NCBI GenBank assembly: GCA_900299235.1
Contig: OMIZ01000143.1
Span: forward strand, 1-35,604
Direction: 5' to 3'
DNA: 35,604 bases
DNA from: Actinomycetota bacterium
GTDB lineage: Bacteria; Actinomycetota; Thermoleophilia; Gaiellales; Gaiellaceae
The notes beneath the pieces are model-generated. The model was not told where the DNA came from and ran no database searches. It worked only from the letters and a program-made list of their open reading frames with translations. The position numbers and the translations under genes were made by a program. Shown piece after piece: positions 24,173 through 32,543 of this stretch. Positions within the stretch are counted from its first letter, which is position 1, and the number at the start of each line of letters is the position of its first letter.

Positions 24173-25522
24173 CTACGCTCGCGGAAGCACGAGGGCGATT
24201 GCGGTGCCGGCTTGGGTCGACTCAATGCGAGCCTCGCCACCATGTGCTCTTGCGATCGCGGCGACGATTGCGAGACCAAGGCCCGTGCCGCTCGTGCTGC
24301 GCGCCTCGTCAGCCCTCGTGAACCGATCGAACGCGCGTTTCGCAAACTCGGGCGAGAACCCACCACCCTCGTCGGAGACACGAAAGACGACCGAGTCACC
24401 GGCCGACTGAGCGCCGAGCTTCACCGTTCCGGCGCCATGCGTCAGCGCGTTCTCGACGAGGTTGCTCAACGCCTGCTCAACGCGGAGCGCGTCGCCACGG
24501 AAGGTGATCTCCTCGCCCGGCTCGATCGCAACCGTTCGTCCCGTGGTGTCGGCACGAGCCTGGAAGCGCGCCGCTGTGCCTTCGAGTAGCTCCCGCGCCG
24601 ATAGCTCCTCGTGGCGAACGGGCAGCGCACCCTGATCTGATCGCGCGAGGAGCAGGAGATCTTCGGCCAAACGTGTGAGACGGACGGTCTCCTCGGCGGC
24701 GGAGCGAAGGGCCGCCTCGAGCTCCTCGACCGAACGCGGACGCCGCAGCGCAAGATCGAGCTCGGTCTGCAAGAGAGCGAGTGGAGTACGCAGTTCGTGG
24801 CTCGCATCCGCGAGGAACTGCCGCTCGTGCTCGAACGAACTCTGCAGACGATCGAGCATCTCGTTGAGCGTTTCGGCGAGGCGACGTACCTCGTCGCGCG
24901 CCGCTGGAACCGGCAGACGACTATCCGGGGTTGTGGCCGAGATCGCCTGTGCACGTCGACGCATCTCCTCGACCGGACGCAGGGCCGATGCGGCGAGCAG
25001 GTAGCCAGCAAGCGTCGCCGCAAGCAGCGCAGCCGGGACCGCGAGCAGGAACCCGTGCTTGAGGTGGTCGAGTGTCTCTGCGCGCTCCCCTGCCGATCGC
25101 CCGATCGCGACAACGACAGTGCCTGACGGCCGCGCCACCGGGAAGGCGAGGATGCGCCAGGGGCCGGTAAGTGCCGGTGGATCGACGAACGTCTTGATCG
25201 TGCGTCCGCCTACAACACGCTTCACTTCGGCAGCCGAAAGCAACGGAGCTCCGAATTGTCGGGAGCTGTAGATCGGCGCTCCCGCCGCATTGAACTCCTG
25301 GGCGATCGTCGCCGACTCCAACGCATCGCGATCAAGGGGGTCTTCGCCAACGCTCACATGACGACTCGAATCGTCGCGTTGAACGCTGAGCGCAACGTCG
25401 GTCGTGCTGAGCATCGCGCGCCCAACACCGATGTACACGAACGTGCCAAGAGCCGCGAGCACTGCGAGCATCGCGAACGCAAATGGCAGCGTCAGCCTGA
25501 CGCGAATAGGGATGCGGTTCAT
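24173..25522 (-). CDS. Membrane sensor histidine kinase (HAMP-HisKA-HATPase)
   Basis: Two-component sensor, 449 aa. Transmembrane helices near 12-32 and 157-178 flank an extracytoplasmic sensor of about 120 residues. A HAMP linker follows (ALRPVEEMRRRA), then the HisKA helix with His242 in DASHELRTPL, then the ATPase domain with N-box LSNLVENALTHG, DEGGGF and GTGLGLAI. All catalytic motifs are intact. It overlaps the response regulator gene by ATGA, so the two form one unit. The signal is unknown; the architecture is like MprB/BaeS-type envelope sensors. Confidence 0.92.
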   Translation of the reverse strand: MNRIPIRVRLTLPFAFAMLAVLAALGTFVYIGVGRAMLSTTDVALSVQRDDSSRHVSVGEDPLDRDALESATIAQEFNAAGAPIYSSRQFGAPLLSAAEVKRVVGGRTIKTFVDPPALTGPWRILAFPVARPSGTVVVAIGRSAGERAETLDHLKHGFLLAVPAALLAATLAGYLLAASALRPVEEMRRRAQAISATTPDSRLPVPAARDEVRRLAETLNEMLDRLQSSFEHERQFLADASHELRTPLALLQTELDLALRRPRSVEELEAALRSAAEETVRLTRLAEDLLLLARSDQGALPVRHEELSARELLEGTAARFQARADTTGRTVAIEPGEEITFRGDALRVEQALSNLVENALTHGAGTVKLGAQSAGDSVVFRVSDEGGGFSPEFAKRAFDRFTRADEARSTSGTGLGLAIVAAIARAHGGEARIESTQAGTAIALVLPRA

Positions 25523-26187
25523 GGGACGAGGCGGTAGCCAACGCCGCGGACCGTCTCGAGCGTGGTGCGGTTAAACGGCCGGTCGATCTTCTCTCGTAAG
25601 TAGCGGACGTAGACGTCAACGACATTCGAGGTGCTCTCAAAAGCGAGATCCCACGCACCGTCGAGGAGCTGCACGCGCGTTAGTGCGACGCCAGGGTTCC
25701 GCATGAACACCTCGAGCAGGCCGAACTCCTTTGCCGAAAGGTCGATCTCCTGCTCGCCCCGCATTACTCGATGGGCCGCTGGGTCAAGCGTGAGATCGCC
25801 AACCTGAAGCAGCGTCGGCCGCTCTGAAGGGCCGCGGCGTGCAAGCGCACGGATACGCGCCAGCAGCTCCGAGAACGCGAACGGCTTGGTCAGATAGTCG
25901 TCAGCCCCTGTGTCGAGACCCTTCACGCGATCATCGATCGCATCGCGCGCGGTGAGCATCAACACGGGCGTCCAGACCTCGCGTGCACGCAGCTCGCGAC
26001 ACACAGCCATCCCGTCGAGCCCTGGAAGCATGACGTCGAGGACGATCACGTCGTACGGTGCTGCTGTCGCCATCCACAGCGCCTCGTCTCCCGTCACCGC
26101 GAGATCGGCGGCGTGTCCCTCTTCGCCGAGGCCACGCACAAGCAGCTTGCCAAGCTTCGGTTCATCCTCCACCACAAGCAGTCGCAT
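25519..26187 (-). CDS. OmpR/PhoB-family response regulator
   Basis: A 222-aa DNA-binding regulator: receiver domain with LLVVEDEP (acidic pocket), phosphoacceptor Asp51 (VLDVMLPGLDG) and Lys in TKPF, then a winged-helix domain (LTLDPAAHRVMRGEQEIDLS... VVDVYVRYLREKID). The open frame runs to 26412, but MRLLVVED at 26187 is the family start and has GAGAAT exactly 6 nt upstream. It partners the overlapping sensor kinase. Repeats of GTGAGA just upstream of the start suggest self-regulation. Confidence 0.93.
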   Translation of the reverse strand: MRLLVVEDEPKLGKLLVRGLGEEGHAADLAVTGDEALWMATAAPYDVIVLDVMLPGLDGMAVCRELRAREVWTPVLMLTARDAIDDRVKGLDTGADDYLTKPFAFSELLARIRALARRGPSERPTLLQVGDLTLDPAAHRVMRGEQEIDLSAKEFGLLEVFMRNPGVALTRVQLLDGAWDLAFESTSNVVDVYVRYLREKIDRPFNRTTLETVRGVGYRLVP

Positions 26188-26193
26188 GCACCC

Positions 26194-26227
26194 ATTCTCA
26201 CTCCTCCCACGTGAGAACGGTGTGAGA
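26194..26227 (-). promoter_or_regulatory. Promoter region with three GTGAGA half-sites upstream of the OmpR-type regulator
   Basis: GTGAGA occurs at 26211-26216 and 26222-26227, an 11-bp (one helical turn) direct repeat, and inverted as TCTCAC at 26196-26201. The last overlaps the -10-like GAGAAT (plus 26194-26199) that stands 6 nt before the start codon. Tandem sites one turn apart are typical for OmpR-family dimers, so autoregulation is likely but unproven. Confidence 0.45.
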
Positions 26228-26354
26228 CATGCCACGGAGCGTTCACTGCAACGTCGGTAGTTGCCCGAACACGCGATCCGCGTGTTTCGCGCTGCGGTGA
26301 CGCCGCCGTCGGCAGACAATGGAACCTCAGTCATCGAATGAGGGGAATAGCGCC

Positions 26355-26786
26355 ATGTCCACCATCGTCGTTGGAGCGGATGGCTCACACGGAGCCGAAG
26401 CCGCACTCGCATTTGCTGTCGACGAAGCGCGCCTGCGCGGAGCAGAGCTGCGTCTTGTCAGTGCATGGGAGATTCCTGCCGCGGTGTACGAGACTGGCTT
26501 CGCGCCCGTGCCTCTTGACGTCTCTGATTTCGAACGCCTCGCCCAAGAAGCGCTCCAACGCACCGTCACCGACCTTCGGACAGCGCATCCAAACCTGACG
26601 ATCACACCCGTCTTGCGCCGTGGCCACCCCGCCGACGTGCTCGTAGACGAGGCCCGCTCAGCCACCCTCCTCGTCGTTGGCACGCGGGGACTCGGCGGGT
26701 TCCGCGGCCTGCTGCTCGGATCGGTAAGCCAGGGTGTCGCCCATCATGCGCCGTGCCCGGTGCTGATCGTGCCAAGTCCGAGCTAG
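26355..26786 (+). CDS. Universal stress protein, UspA family
   Basis: A 143-aa cytoplasmic Usp-fold protein. Begins MSTIVVGADGS, the family N-terminus, and ends with the ATP-binding pattern GTRGLGGFRGLLLGSVSQGV (G-x2-G-x9-G-S) followed by HHAPCPVLIV. An ATP-binding type of Usp is therefore likely. The chosen ATG has GAGGGG upstream; an earlier ATG at 26319 would add 12 residues without family resemblance. Divergent from the OmpR-type regulator, so the shared region may bind it. Confidence 0.92.
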   Translation: MSTIVVGADGSHGAEAALAFAVDEARLRGAELRLVSAWEIPAAVYETGFAPVPLDVSDFERLAQEALQRTVTDLRTAHPNLTITPVLRRGHPADVLVDEARSATLLVVGTRGLGGFRGLLLGSVSQGVAHHAPCPVLIVPSPS

Positions 26787-26803
26787 ATCGACTGATCCTC
26801 CGC

Positions 26804-26818
26804 TGCGGCTTTCCCGCA
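26804..26818 (+). terminator. Weak hairpin after the universal stress protein gene
   Basis: TGCGG, a 5-nt loop and CCGCA form a small stem 18 nt after the stop codon, without a T-run. The rest of the 90-nt gap to the next gene holds no clear signal. Confidence 0.25.
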
Positions 26819-26876
26819 TCGACGAACCCGGACCTGCCCTGATGCTGCGCCTTGTTACATCGCGCACGATGCCCCC

Positions 26877-27188
26877 ATGATCGTTGCCGTTATCTGGACT
26901 GAAGTGCCTGGGGCGATCTTCGCCGGACGACTTGAGCTCCGTGACGCAACGGCAACGCTCTGGGGCCGTGAGCGAACCGGGGCGGAGCGATCTGAAAGCT
27001 TCCTCTGCCACGATCTCGTCGACATCCACATCGAACGGTTCGGCGACGATCGGCTTGAAGGACGCCCAACCTTGATCCTCGAGCATCGATCTGGACGACG
27101 GTTTGGCATCAGCCCAATCGACCGCGTTGGCGTCCTCGGCGAACTCGCCGAGCGCTTCTCCGTCCACTCAAAGCTCCTGACCGCCTGA
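26877..27188 (+). CDS. Small conserved-looking protein of unknown function
   Basis: A 103-aa protein I do not recognise. It has alternating hydrophobic strands (IFAGRLELRDATATLWG, VDIHIER, PTLILEHRSGRRFGISPI) ending in a helix (VGVLGELAERFS), a layout like small PH-like or beta-barrel domains. No signal peptide or membrane segment. CACGAT stands 6 nt before the ATG, which suggests a leaderless start. A longer antisense frame (26658-27167) was judged a shadow because it covers part of the stress-protein gene and has low-complexity acidic/arginine composition. It precedes a sensor kinase gene on the same strand. Confidence 0.6.
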   Translation: MIVAVIWTEVPGAIFAGRLELRDATATLWGRERTGAERSESFLCHDLVDIHIERFGDDRLEGRPTLILEHRSGRRFGISPIDRVGVLGELAERFSVHSKLLTA

Positions 27189-27322
27189 CACTCGGCGAGA
27201 CGCCCGGCGTGGACGTCGATCCGGAGAACTGGCCGACAATCATGGCGTCTGCCGAAACCGACGCCGGTGTCGTCTCGCGACGCACCCTCAAACGCCTGCC
27301 GAGAACGCGGTACGCTCAGCCC

Positions 27323-28972
27323 GTGAGCGTCGCAGCAACACCCGCAGCACGACTGCAAGCGCTCGTTGAGGCGGGAATGTCACTCACGTCGGAGCTTTCT
27401 CTCGACGCAGTCCTCGGCCGCCTGATCCAGACGGCTGCCGACCTCACGGGCGCGAAGTACGCCGCCCTCGGCGTCATCGATCCCACGCACTCCAAGCTCG
27501 AGCGCTTCGTGACGCACGGAATCGAAGAGTCGACCCACGCAATGATCGGCAGCCTGCCGACCGGTCACGGCATCCTCGGGCTCCTGATCAAGCACCCGCA
27601 CGCAATTCGGCTCCACGACCTCACGGAAGACCCACGCTCAGTCGGCTTTCCAGCCCACCACCCAGAGATGCGAACGTTCCTCGGCGTCCCGGTGATGTTG
27701 CGCGGAACGAACTACGGCAATCTCTACCTCTCCGAGAAGGTCGATGGAAGCGACTTCAGCGAGGAGGACGAAGAGCTCGTCACGCTCCTCGCCGGCCAAG
27801 CCGCAATCGCGATCGAAAACGCGCGGCTTTACGAGGCGTCAACGCGCTGGTCTCGGCGGCTCGAGACGCTCAACGAAGTCGGCAACGCACTCGCGACCGA
27901 GACGGATGTCGCGCTACTCCTCGACCTGATCGTCCGCCGACTGCGCGAGCTCCTCTCCGCCAAACTCGTGACGCTGTCTCTCCCCCACGGTGCCGGCGAA
28001 ATTCGTATCGCCGCGGCCGCAGGTGACGGCAGCGAAGCCCTCGTTGGGAAGATCTACCCGCAAGAGGAGACAAAGGCGGGCCGGGTCTTCCGGCGCCGCC
28101 GAAGCGAGCGTGTCGACTCAATGGTCGATGATCCAGAGGTCACCGTCGAGGGCGCGCGACTGCTTGAGCTGCACGCCGGACTGTGGGTGCCGATGATCGC
28201 GCACGATCGCACGATCGGCGTCATCGCTGCAGCCGACAAGCTCACCGCCTCCGACCATCGCTTCTCGGACGATGACCTCCGACTCGCCGAAACGTTCGCC
28301 GCGCGCGCCGCAACTGCGGTCGATATCTCTGAGCGCGTCGCCCGCGACATCCTGCGCCGCGTTGTCGATGCCCAGGAGACCGAGCGGCGCCGGCTCGCCC
28401 GTGAGCTCCACGACGAAACCGGCCAGGCGCTCACGTCGATCCTCCTCGGCCTGAAGTCCCTTGAGGAAACCGTTGCGACAAGCCCCGAAGCAGAGGTCGC
28501 GGTCGCAGGCCTCCGTGAACTCGTCGTCGCAACGCTCCAAGATGTCCGTCGACTCGCAGTCGAACTGCGGCCAAAGGCACTCGACGACTTCGGTCTCGTC
28601 GCCGCGCTCGAACGTCTGACGCACACCTACTCGGGCCAAACCGGCATCGACGTCGACTTCGAGGCAGCACTTCCCGAAGATCGCCTTCCTCCCGAGATCG
28701 AAACGACGCTCTATCGCATGGTGCAAGAGGCGCTCACCAATGTCGTGAAACACGCACGGGCAAGGCGCGTGAGTATCCTCCTCACGCAGCGGCCAAATTC
28801 GGTCGCTGCCGTGATCGAAGACGACGGGACCGGCTTCGATCCGACAGAGCCCGGTGACGGCTTCGGCCTCACCGCAATGCGGGAGCGCGTGAACATGGTT
28901 GGCGGCACGTTGACGATCGAAACCGGAGAAGGTGCGGGAACGACCATCGTGGTCGAGGTGCCGCTGCGATGA
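27323..28972 (+). CDS. Tandem-GAF sensor histidine kinase (NarL-type, DevS/DosS-like)
   Basis: Soluble sensor kinase, about 549 aa. Two GAF domains (about 20-170 and 185-335), then HisKA_3 with His363 in RRRLARELHDETGQALTSIL, and an ATPase domain with VQEALTNVVKHA, EDDGTGF and GFGLTAMRER. GAF-HisKA_3 kinases of this layout include the heme-binding DevS/DosT of mycobacteria; whether a heme is bound cannot be told from sequence. The GTG at 27323 has TACGCT exactly 6 nt upstream. The frame is open further (ATG at 27242, GTG at 27209), so the start is moderately sure. Coupled (ATGA) to the following regulator. Confidence 0.87.
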   Translation: MSVAATPAARLQALVEAGMSLTSELSLDAVLGRLIQTAADLTGAKYAALGVIDPTHSKLERFVTHGIEESTHAMIGSLPTGHGILGLLIKHPHAIRLHDLTEDPRSVGFPAHHPEMRTFLGVPVMLRGTNYGNLYLSEKVDGSDFSEEDEELVTLLAGQAAIAIENARLYEASTRWSRRLETLNEVGNALATETDVALLLDLIVRRLRELLSAKLVTLSLPHGAGEIRIAAAAGDGSEALVGKIYPQEETKAGRVFRRRRSERVDSMVDDPEVTVEGARLLELHAGLWVPMIAHDRTIGVIAAADKLTASDHRFSDDDLRLAETFAARAATAVDISERVARDILRRVVDAQETERRRLARELHDETGQALTSILLGLKSLEETVATSPEAEVAVAGLRELVVATLQDVRRLAVELRPKALDDFGLVAALERLTHTYSGQTGIDVDFEAALPEDRLPPEIETTLYRMVQEALTNVVKHARARRVSILLTQRPNSVAAVIEDDGTGFDPTEPGDGFGLTAMRERVNMVGGTLTIETGEGAGTTIVVEVPLR

Positions 28973-29607
28973 CGACCCGCGTGCTGATCGTTGACGATCA
29001 CGCCGTCGTGCGTGCCGGCCTCCGTCTGATGCTCGAGGGCGAAGCCGACATGGATCCTGTCGGCGAAGCAGGCAGCGCCCGCGAAGCCGTGCTCCAGGCG
29101 CGCTCGCTGAAACCCGACCTTGTCTTGATGGATGTCGTCATGCCCGACGGCAGCGGTATCGAAGCGCTTCCTGCTCTCCTCAAAGAACACCCCGACCTCA
29201 AAGTCTTGATCCTCTCCATGCAGGACGATCCGCGATACGTCCGCGAAGCGTTCGCGGCAGGCGCGAGCGGCTACGTCCTCAAGGAGGCCGCTGATACCGA
29301 AGTCGTCGAAGCGATCCGTGAAGTCGCCAAGGGCGGCCGCTACGTCCACCCCGAGCTCGGCGCGCGCCTCGTCGCAGCCGAGGCCGCCGCAGAGCGACGC
29401 GCTGCCGAAGACCCTCTCTCCGACCGTGAGCGCGAAGTCCTCCGTCTGCTCGCACTCGGTCACACAAATCAGGAGATCGCGAAGCAGCTGTACATCTCGG
29501 TGCGAACGGCGGAAACGCACCGGGCGCACATCATGCAGAAGCTCAACCTCGCAAGCCGCGCCGAACTTGTGCGCTACGCGCTTGCCCAGGGCCTGCTCGA
29601 GGGGTAG
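28969..29607 (+). CDS. NarL/FixJ-family response regulator
   Basis: A 212-aa regulator: receiver with LIVDDHAVVR (Asp9-Asp10), phosphoacceptor Asp55 (LVLMDVVMPDGSG) and Lys in VLKEA, then a LuxR-type helix-turn-helix near 145-205 (LSDREREVLRLLALGHTNQEIAKQL). The start overlaps the kinase stop by ATGA, so the pair forms one two-component system. The layout parallels DevS-DevR. The stop TAG is part of a bidirectional hairpin. Confidence 0.93.
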   Translation: MTTRVLIVDDHAVVRAGLRLMLEGEADMDPVGEAGSAREAVLQARSLKPDLVLMDVVMPDGSGIEALPALLKEHPDLKVLILSMQDDPRYVREAFAAGASGYVLKEAADTEVVEAIREVAKGGRYVHPELGARLVAAEAAAERRAAEDPLSDREREVLRLLALGHTNQEIAKQLYISVRTAETHRAHIMQKLNLASRAELVRYALAQGLLEG

Positions 29608-29623
29608 GGCTCAGCCCTCCCTC
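29599..29623. terminator. Hairpin between convergent regulator and M15 peptidase genes
   Basis: GAGGG-gt-AGGGC, a 3-nt loop, then GCCCT-CCCTC: ten pairs with a 2-nt bulge, spanning the TAG stop of the response regulator. Only 18 nt separate the two convergent stops, so it likely ends both transcripts. No T-run. Confidence 0.55.
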
Positions 29624-29625
29624 GC

Positions 29626-30258
29626 TTAGCCGCCCGTCGCAGAGAAGTGCTGGTAGTCGGGCGTCACGGCCCACCGGCCACCCCACTGCCAACCAACGGC
29701 GGCGAACGCAGTAATCAGCGTGCCGCCCGGAACTGCCATGCCAGGACGCACGTTGGTGCGATCGGCGTAGCCGGAGCCCACGGGCGGGAGCCAACGGCCA
29801 CCCTCGCGGTATGGGTTCTCGACGGGATTGACGTCGAGGGCGACGCCGTAGGCGTGCGCCGACCAGTGGACGGGGCCAGCGGCGACTGCCCTGCGGCAGT
29901 TGAAACCCGAGGTGTTGTCGGCGGCCATCGAGCGATCGTCGCTGCCGCGAAAGGCTGAGACCGGACGAATGCTGCGGATCGGAAACCGGTCACGGTAGAG
30001 CGCCGCAAAGGCGGCCGAAACGGCATGAGTCGCAGACCGCGCGACGACGAGATCACCAAGATGCCGGTGCCCCGCGAAGTCCCAGTAGGCGAGGTGGATA
30101 CGCACGAGCGACGGGGGTGCGACAGGGCAGCCGATGTGCCACGAGCTCCCGAGTTGCGCTCGCGTGACCCCGTGCACTGTGGCGACATACGGCGGCGCGG
30201 CCGCAACTGGCGCGCTCACGAAGACGAGCGCAGTGGCGGCAACGGCGAGCAGTCGCAT
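29626..30258 (-). CDS. Secreted M15-family peptidoglycan peptidase (VanY/CwlK-like)
   Basis: A 210-aa exported metallopeptidase. Signal peptide at about 1-20 (MRLLAVAATALVF... VAAAPP). Zinc-site residues of M15 peptidases are present: SAHAYGVALDVNP (His135, Asp142) and the late His204 in PDYQHFS; the upstream DNTSGFNCR region matches the M15C type. It probably cuts peptide cross-links of peptidoglycan (D,D-carboxypeptidase or L-Ala-D-Glu endopeptidase). The frame opens to 30600, but that part overlays the divergent transpeptidase gene. Only 13 bp separate the two starts. TACCCT 7 nt before this ATG could be its -10 box. Confidence 0.85.
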   Translation of the reverse strand: MRLLAVAATALVFVSAPVAAAPPYVATVHGVTRAQLGSSWHIGCPVAPPSLVRIHLAYWDFAGHRHLGDLVVARSATHAVSAAFAALYRDRFPIRSIRPVSAFRGSDDRSMAADNTSGFNCRRAVAAGPVHWSAHAYGVALDVNPVENPYREGGRWLPPVGSGYADRTNVRPGMAVPGGTLITAFAAVGWQWGGRWAVTPDYQHFSATGG

Positions 30259-30271
30259 AGCGTGCAGGGTA

Positions 30272-30964
30272 GTGACCCGCGCGCTACTCCTTGCCATCCT
30301 CGTCGCCGTGTTCGCGACCCCCTCGGCCTCGCCAGGAGTGTCTGCCACGGCATGCACGCCACCCAGCGGGACGGCGCCCGCGGGCGACACCCACGAGCTC
30401 GTCATCGTCTCCGCGACGAGCACCAGGTCGCAAACAGCAATCGCGGCGTTGTGGACACGCAGTGCATCGACCTGCTGGCAGCGCACGCTCGGGCCGTACA
30501 TGGCACGCGTCGGGATCAACGGCCTCGCCCGCACGCGACACGAAGGCGACGGCACAACGCCCATCGGCACCTTCGCGCTCGGGCCAACGGTGTACGGCAC
30601 CGCAGCAGATCCCGGCGTGCGGTTTCGCTACCACCGCCTTGCGTGCGGTGACTGGTGGGATGAAGACCCGTCCTCACCGACCTACAACACCTTCCGTCAT
30701 GTCCGTTGCGGCACCGTGCCGGCGTTCCGCCGAGCGAGTGAGGCGCTGTGGCTCGGCGGGCGTGCGTACACGCTCTTGGCATTCCTCGACTACAACACGG
30801 CGCCTGTCGTCGCGGGCGCAGGATCGGCGATCTTCCTGCACGCCGACAAAGGCGGGCCAACCAACGGCTGCATCTCGCTTCCCCTTCCAGACCTTGCGCG
30901 AGTGCTCACCGCGCTCCACCCGAACGAGCATCCCGCGGTGGCGATCACTGTGGGTACCGCGTAA
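30272..30964 (+). CDS. L,D-transpeptidase (YkuD family), secreted
   Basis: A 230-aa exported enzyme. Signal peptide at about 1-25 from the GTG at 30272 (VTRALLLAILVAVFATPSAS). The YkuD catalytic signature is visible near the end: His190 in FLHADKGGPTNGCIS with catalytic Cys200. Such enzymes make 3-3 cross-links in peptidoglycan, or attach proteins. The region ARTRHEGDGTTPIG is also typical. The frame opens to 30134, but those codons overlay the divergent peptidase. The GTG start has only AGGG 3 nt upstream and no clear promoter, so the start is unsure. Paired with the divergent M15 peptidase as a wall-remodelling module. Confidence 0.85.
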   Translation: MTRALLLAILVAVFATPSASPGVSATACTPPSGTAPAGDTHELVIVSATSTRSQTAIAALWTRSASTCWQRTLGPYMARVGINGLARTRHEGDGTTPIGTFALGPTVYGTAADPGVRFRYHRLACGDWWDEDPSSPTYNTFRHVRCGTVPAFRRASEALWLGGRAYTLLAFLDYNTAPVVAGAGSAIFLHADKGGPTNGCISLPLPDLARVLTALHPNEHPAVAITVGTA

Positions 30965-31003
30965 GAGTCAAGCGCACCAGTCCACGAAACGTAGGATTGG
31001 GGC

Positions 31004-32407
31004 ATGGCCACTACTCCACGCGCATCCGCTCAGTTCAGCCTGATCCTTCGCGTCACGAGCCCCGCCGCGCCGGGGCCGTTTGCTGCTCTCGTTGACGCCC
31101 TTGAGTCCGCCGGCGGTATCGTCGGCGACATCACCTTGATTCCCGGTGACGGCCCTCGCACCCGCGAGGTCGTCGTCGATGCCGCAACCGCCGACCACGC
31201 GGCGAAGCTCACAGAGATCGCCGGCAGGATCGCCGACGTCACGCTCGAAAGCGCCACCGACCGCACGTTCCTGCTGCACGACGGCGGCAAGATTGTCATG
31301 GGCGGCAAGACGCCGCTTCGCGGTCGCGACGACCTCTCGATGCTCTACACCCCAGGCGTCGCACGCGTCTCCCGGGCGGTCGCCGATGACGTCACACGCG
31401 CGTGGGATCTGACGATCAAGCGGAACACCGTGGCGGTCGTCAGCGACGGAACGGCCGTACTCGGACTTGGCGATATCGGACCCGAAGGGGCGATGCCCGT
31501 CATGGAAGGCAAGGCGCTCCTCTTCAAGGAGTTCGCTGACGTCGACTCGTGGCCGATCGTTCTCTCGACCAAGGTTCCTGATGAGATCGTCGCGACGGTC
31601 GCAGCAATTGCACCCGGGTTTGGCGGCATCAATCTCGAGGACATCTCAGCGCCGCGGTGTTTCGAAGTCGAAGAACGCCTGAAGGCAATGCTCGACATCC
31701 CAGTCTTCCACGACGACCAGCACGGCACCGCGATCGTCGTACTCTCTGCGCTTCTCAACGCGCTGAAGGTCGTCGGCAAGAAGCCCGAAGACGTCAAGGT
31801 CGTGCTCACCGGTACTGGGTCAGCGGGTGTCGCGGTCACCTACATGCTGCTCAACGCGGGGATCACGAACGTCATCGGCTGCGATGAGCACGGCTCACTG
31901 CACACTGGCCGTACCGACCTCGACCCTTGGCGCGCGCGATACGCCGAGCGGACGAATCCGACGGGATTCGTTGGCAGCGCGAACGAGGCGCTCGCAGGTG
32001 CTGACGTCTTCATCGGCGTAAGCGTGCCGGGAGCGATCTCGCGTGACGCGGTCGCAACGATGAACGACGGTGCGATCGTCTGCGCGATGGCGAACCCGAA
32101 CCCCGAGGTGATGCCAGAGGAGATCGCTGGCCTCGCCGCAGTCATCGCCACGGGCCGTTCCGACTACCCGAACCAGATCAACAATGTGCTCGCGTTCCCC
32201 GGCGTCTTCCGCGGAGCGCTTGACGTGCGCGCACGTGCAATCAACGAGGAGATGAAGCTCGCCGCGGCGAACGCCATCGCCTCGGTCATCGCCGAGTCGG
32301 AGCTCCGCCCCGACTACGTCATCCCAAGCCCGTTCGACGCACGCGTCGCTCCGGCAGTTGCCTCGGCGGTCGCCGAAGCGGCGCGGGCTACCGGCGTCGC
32401 TCGATAA
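31004..32407 (+). CDS. NAD(P)-dependent malic enzyme with N-terminal ACT-like domain
   Basis: Malic enzyme, 467 aa, converting malate to pyruvate and CO2. Residues 1 to about 90 form an ACT-like regulatory domain (FSLILRVTSPAAPGPFAALV). The catalytic core has Tyr115 in LYTPGVA, Lys in VMEGKALLFKEFADVD, acidic metal ligands in INLEDISAPRC and FHDDQHGTA, and a Rossmann GTGSAG (270-275). Choice of NAD or NADP is not certain. The ATG has TAGGAT exactly 6 nt upstream, so the mRNA is probably leaderless. Confidence 0.93.
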   Translation: MATTPRASAQFSLILRVTSPAAPGPFAALVDALESAGGIVGDITLIPGDGPRTREVVVDAATADHAAKLTEIAGRIADVTLESATDRTFLLHDGGKIVMGGKTPLRGRDDLSMLYTPGVARVSRAVADDVTRAWDLTIKRNTVAVVSDGTAVLGLGDIGPEGAMPVMEGKALLFKEFADVDSWPIVLSTKVPDEIVATVAAIAPGFGGINLEDISAPRCFEVEERLKAMLDIPVFHDDQHGTAIVVLSALLNALKVVGKKPEDVKVVLTGTGSAGVAVTYMLLNAGITNVIGCDEHGSLHTGRTDLDPWRARYAERTNPTGFVGSANEALAGADVFIGVSVPGAISRDAVATMNDGAIVCAMANPNPEVMPEEIAGLAAVIATGRSDYPNQINNVLAFPGVFRGALDVRARAINEEMKLAAANAIASVIAESELRPDYVIPSPFDARVAPAVASAVAEAARATGVAR

Positions 32408-32415
32408 CGCGAATC

Positions 32416-32454
32416 CCGGGTGGTGGATCGCGCACCGCGCTGTCCACCACCCGG
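32416..32454 (+). terminator. Strong hairpin after the malic enzyme gene
   Basis: CCGGGTGGTGGA (32416-32427) and TCCACCACCCGG (32443-32454) form a perfect 12-bp stem with a 15-nt loop, 9 nt after the stop codon. It is followed by no T-run but is strong enough to act as a factor-independent or protective 3' structure. The rest of the gap to 32543 holds no further clear signal. Confidence 0.6.
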
Positions 32455-32543
32455 CACTCGCACAGCAACAGCTCTCGCCGCTTGTGACCGCTCGCTCTGC
32501 TTGCATGAGACGAGCGGCGAGCCTCCTCGTCGAGATCCGACCA

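Noticed and set aside
26658-27167. 169-aa minus-strand frame
   Set aside because: Covers the end of the stress-protein gene and lies antisense to the small unknown protein; no family pattern.
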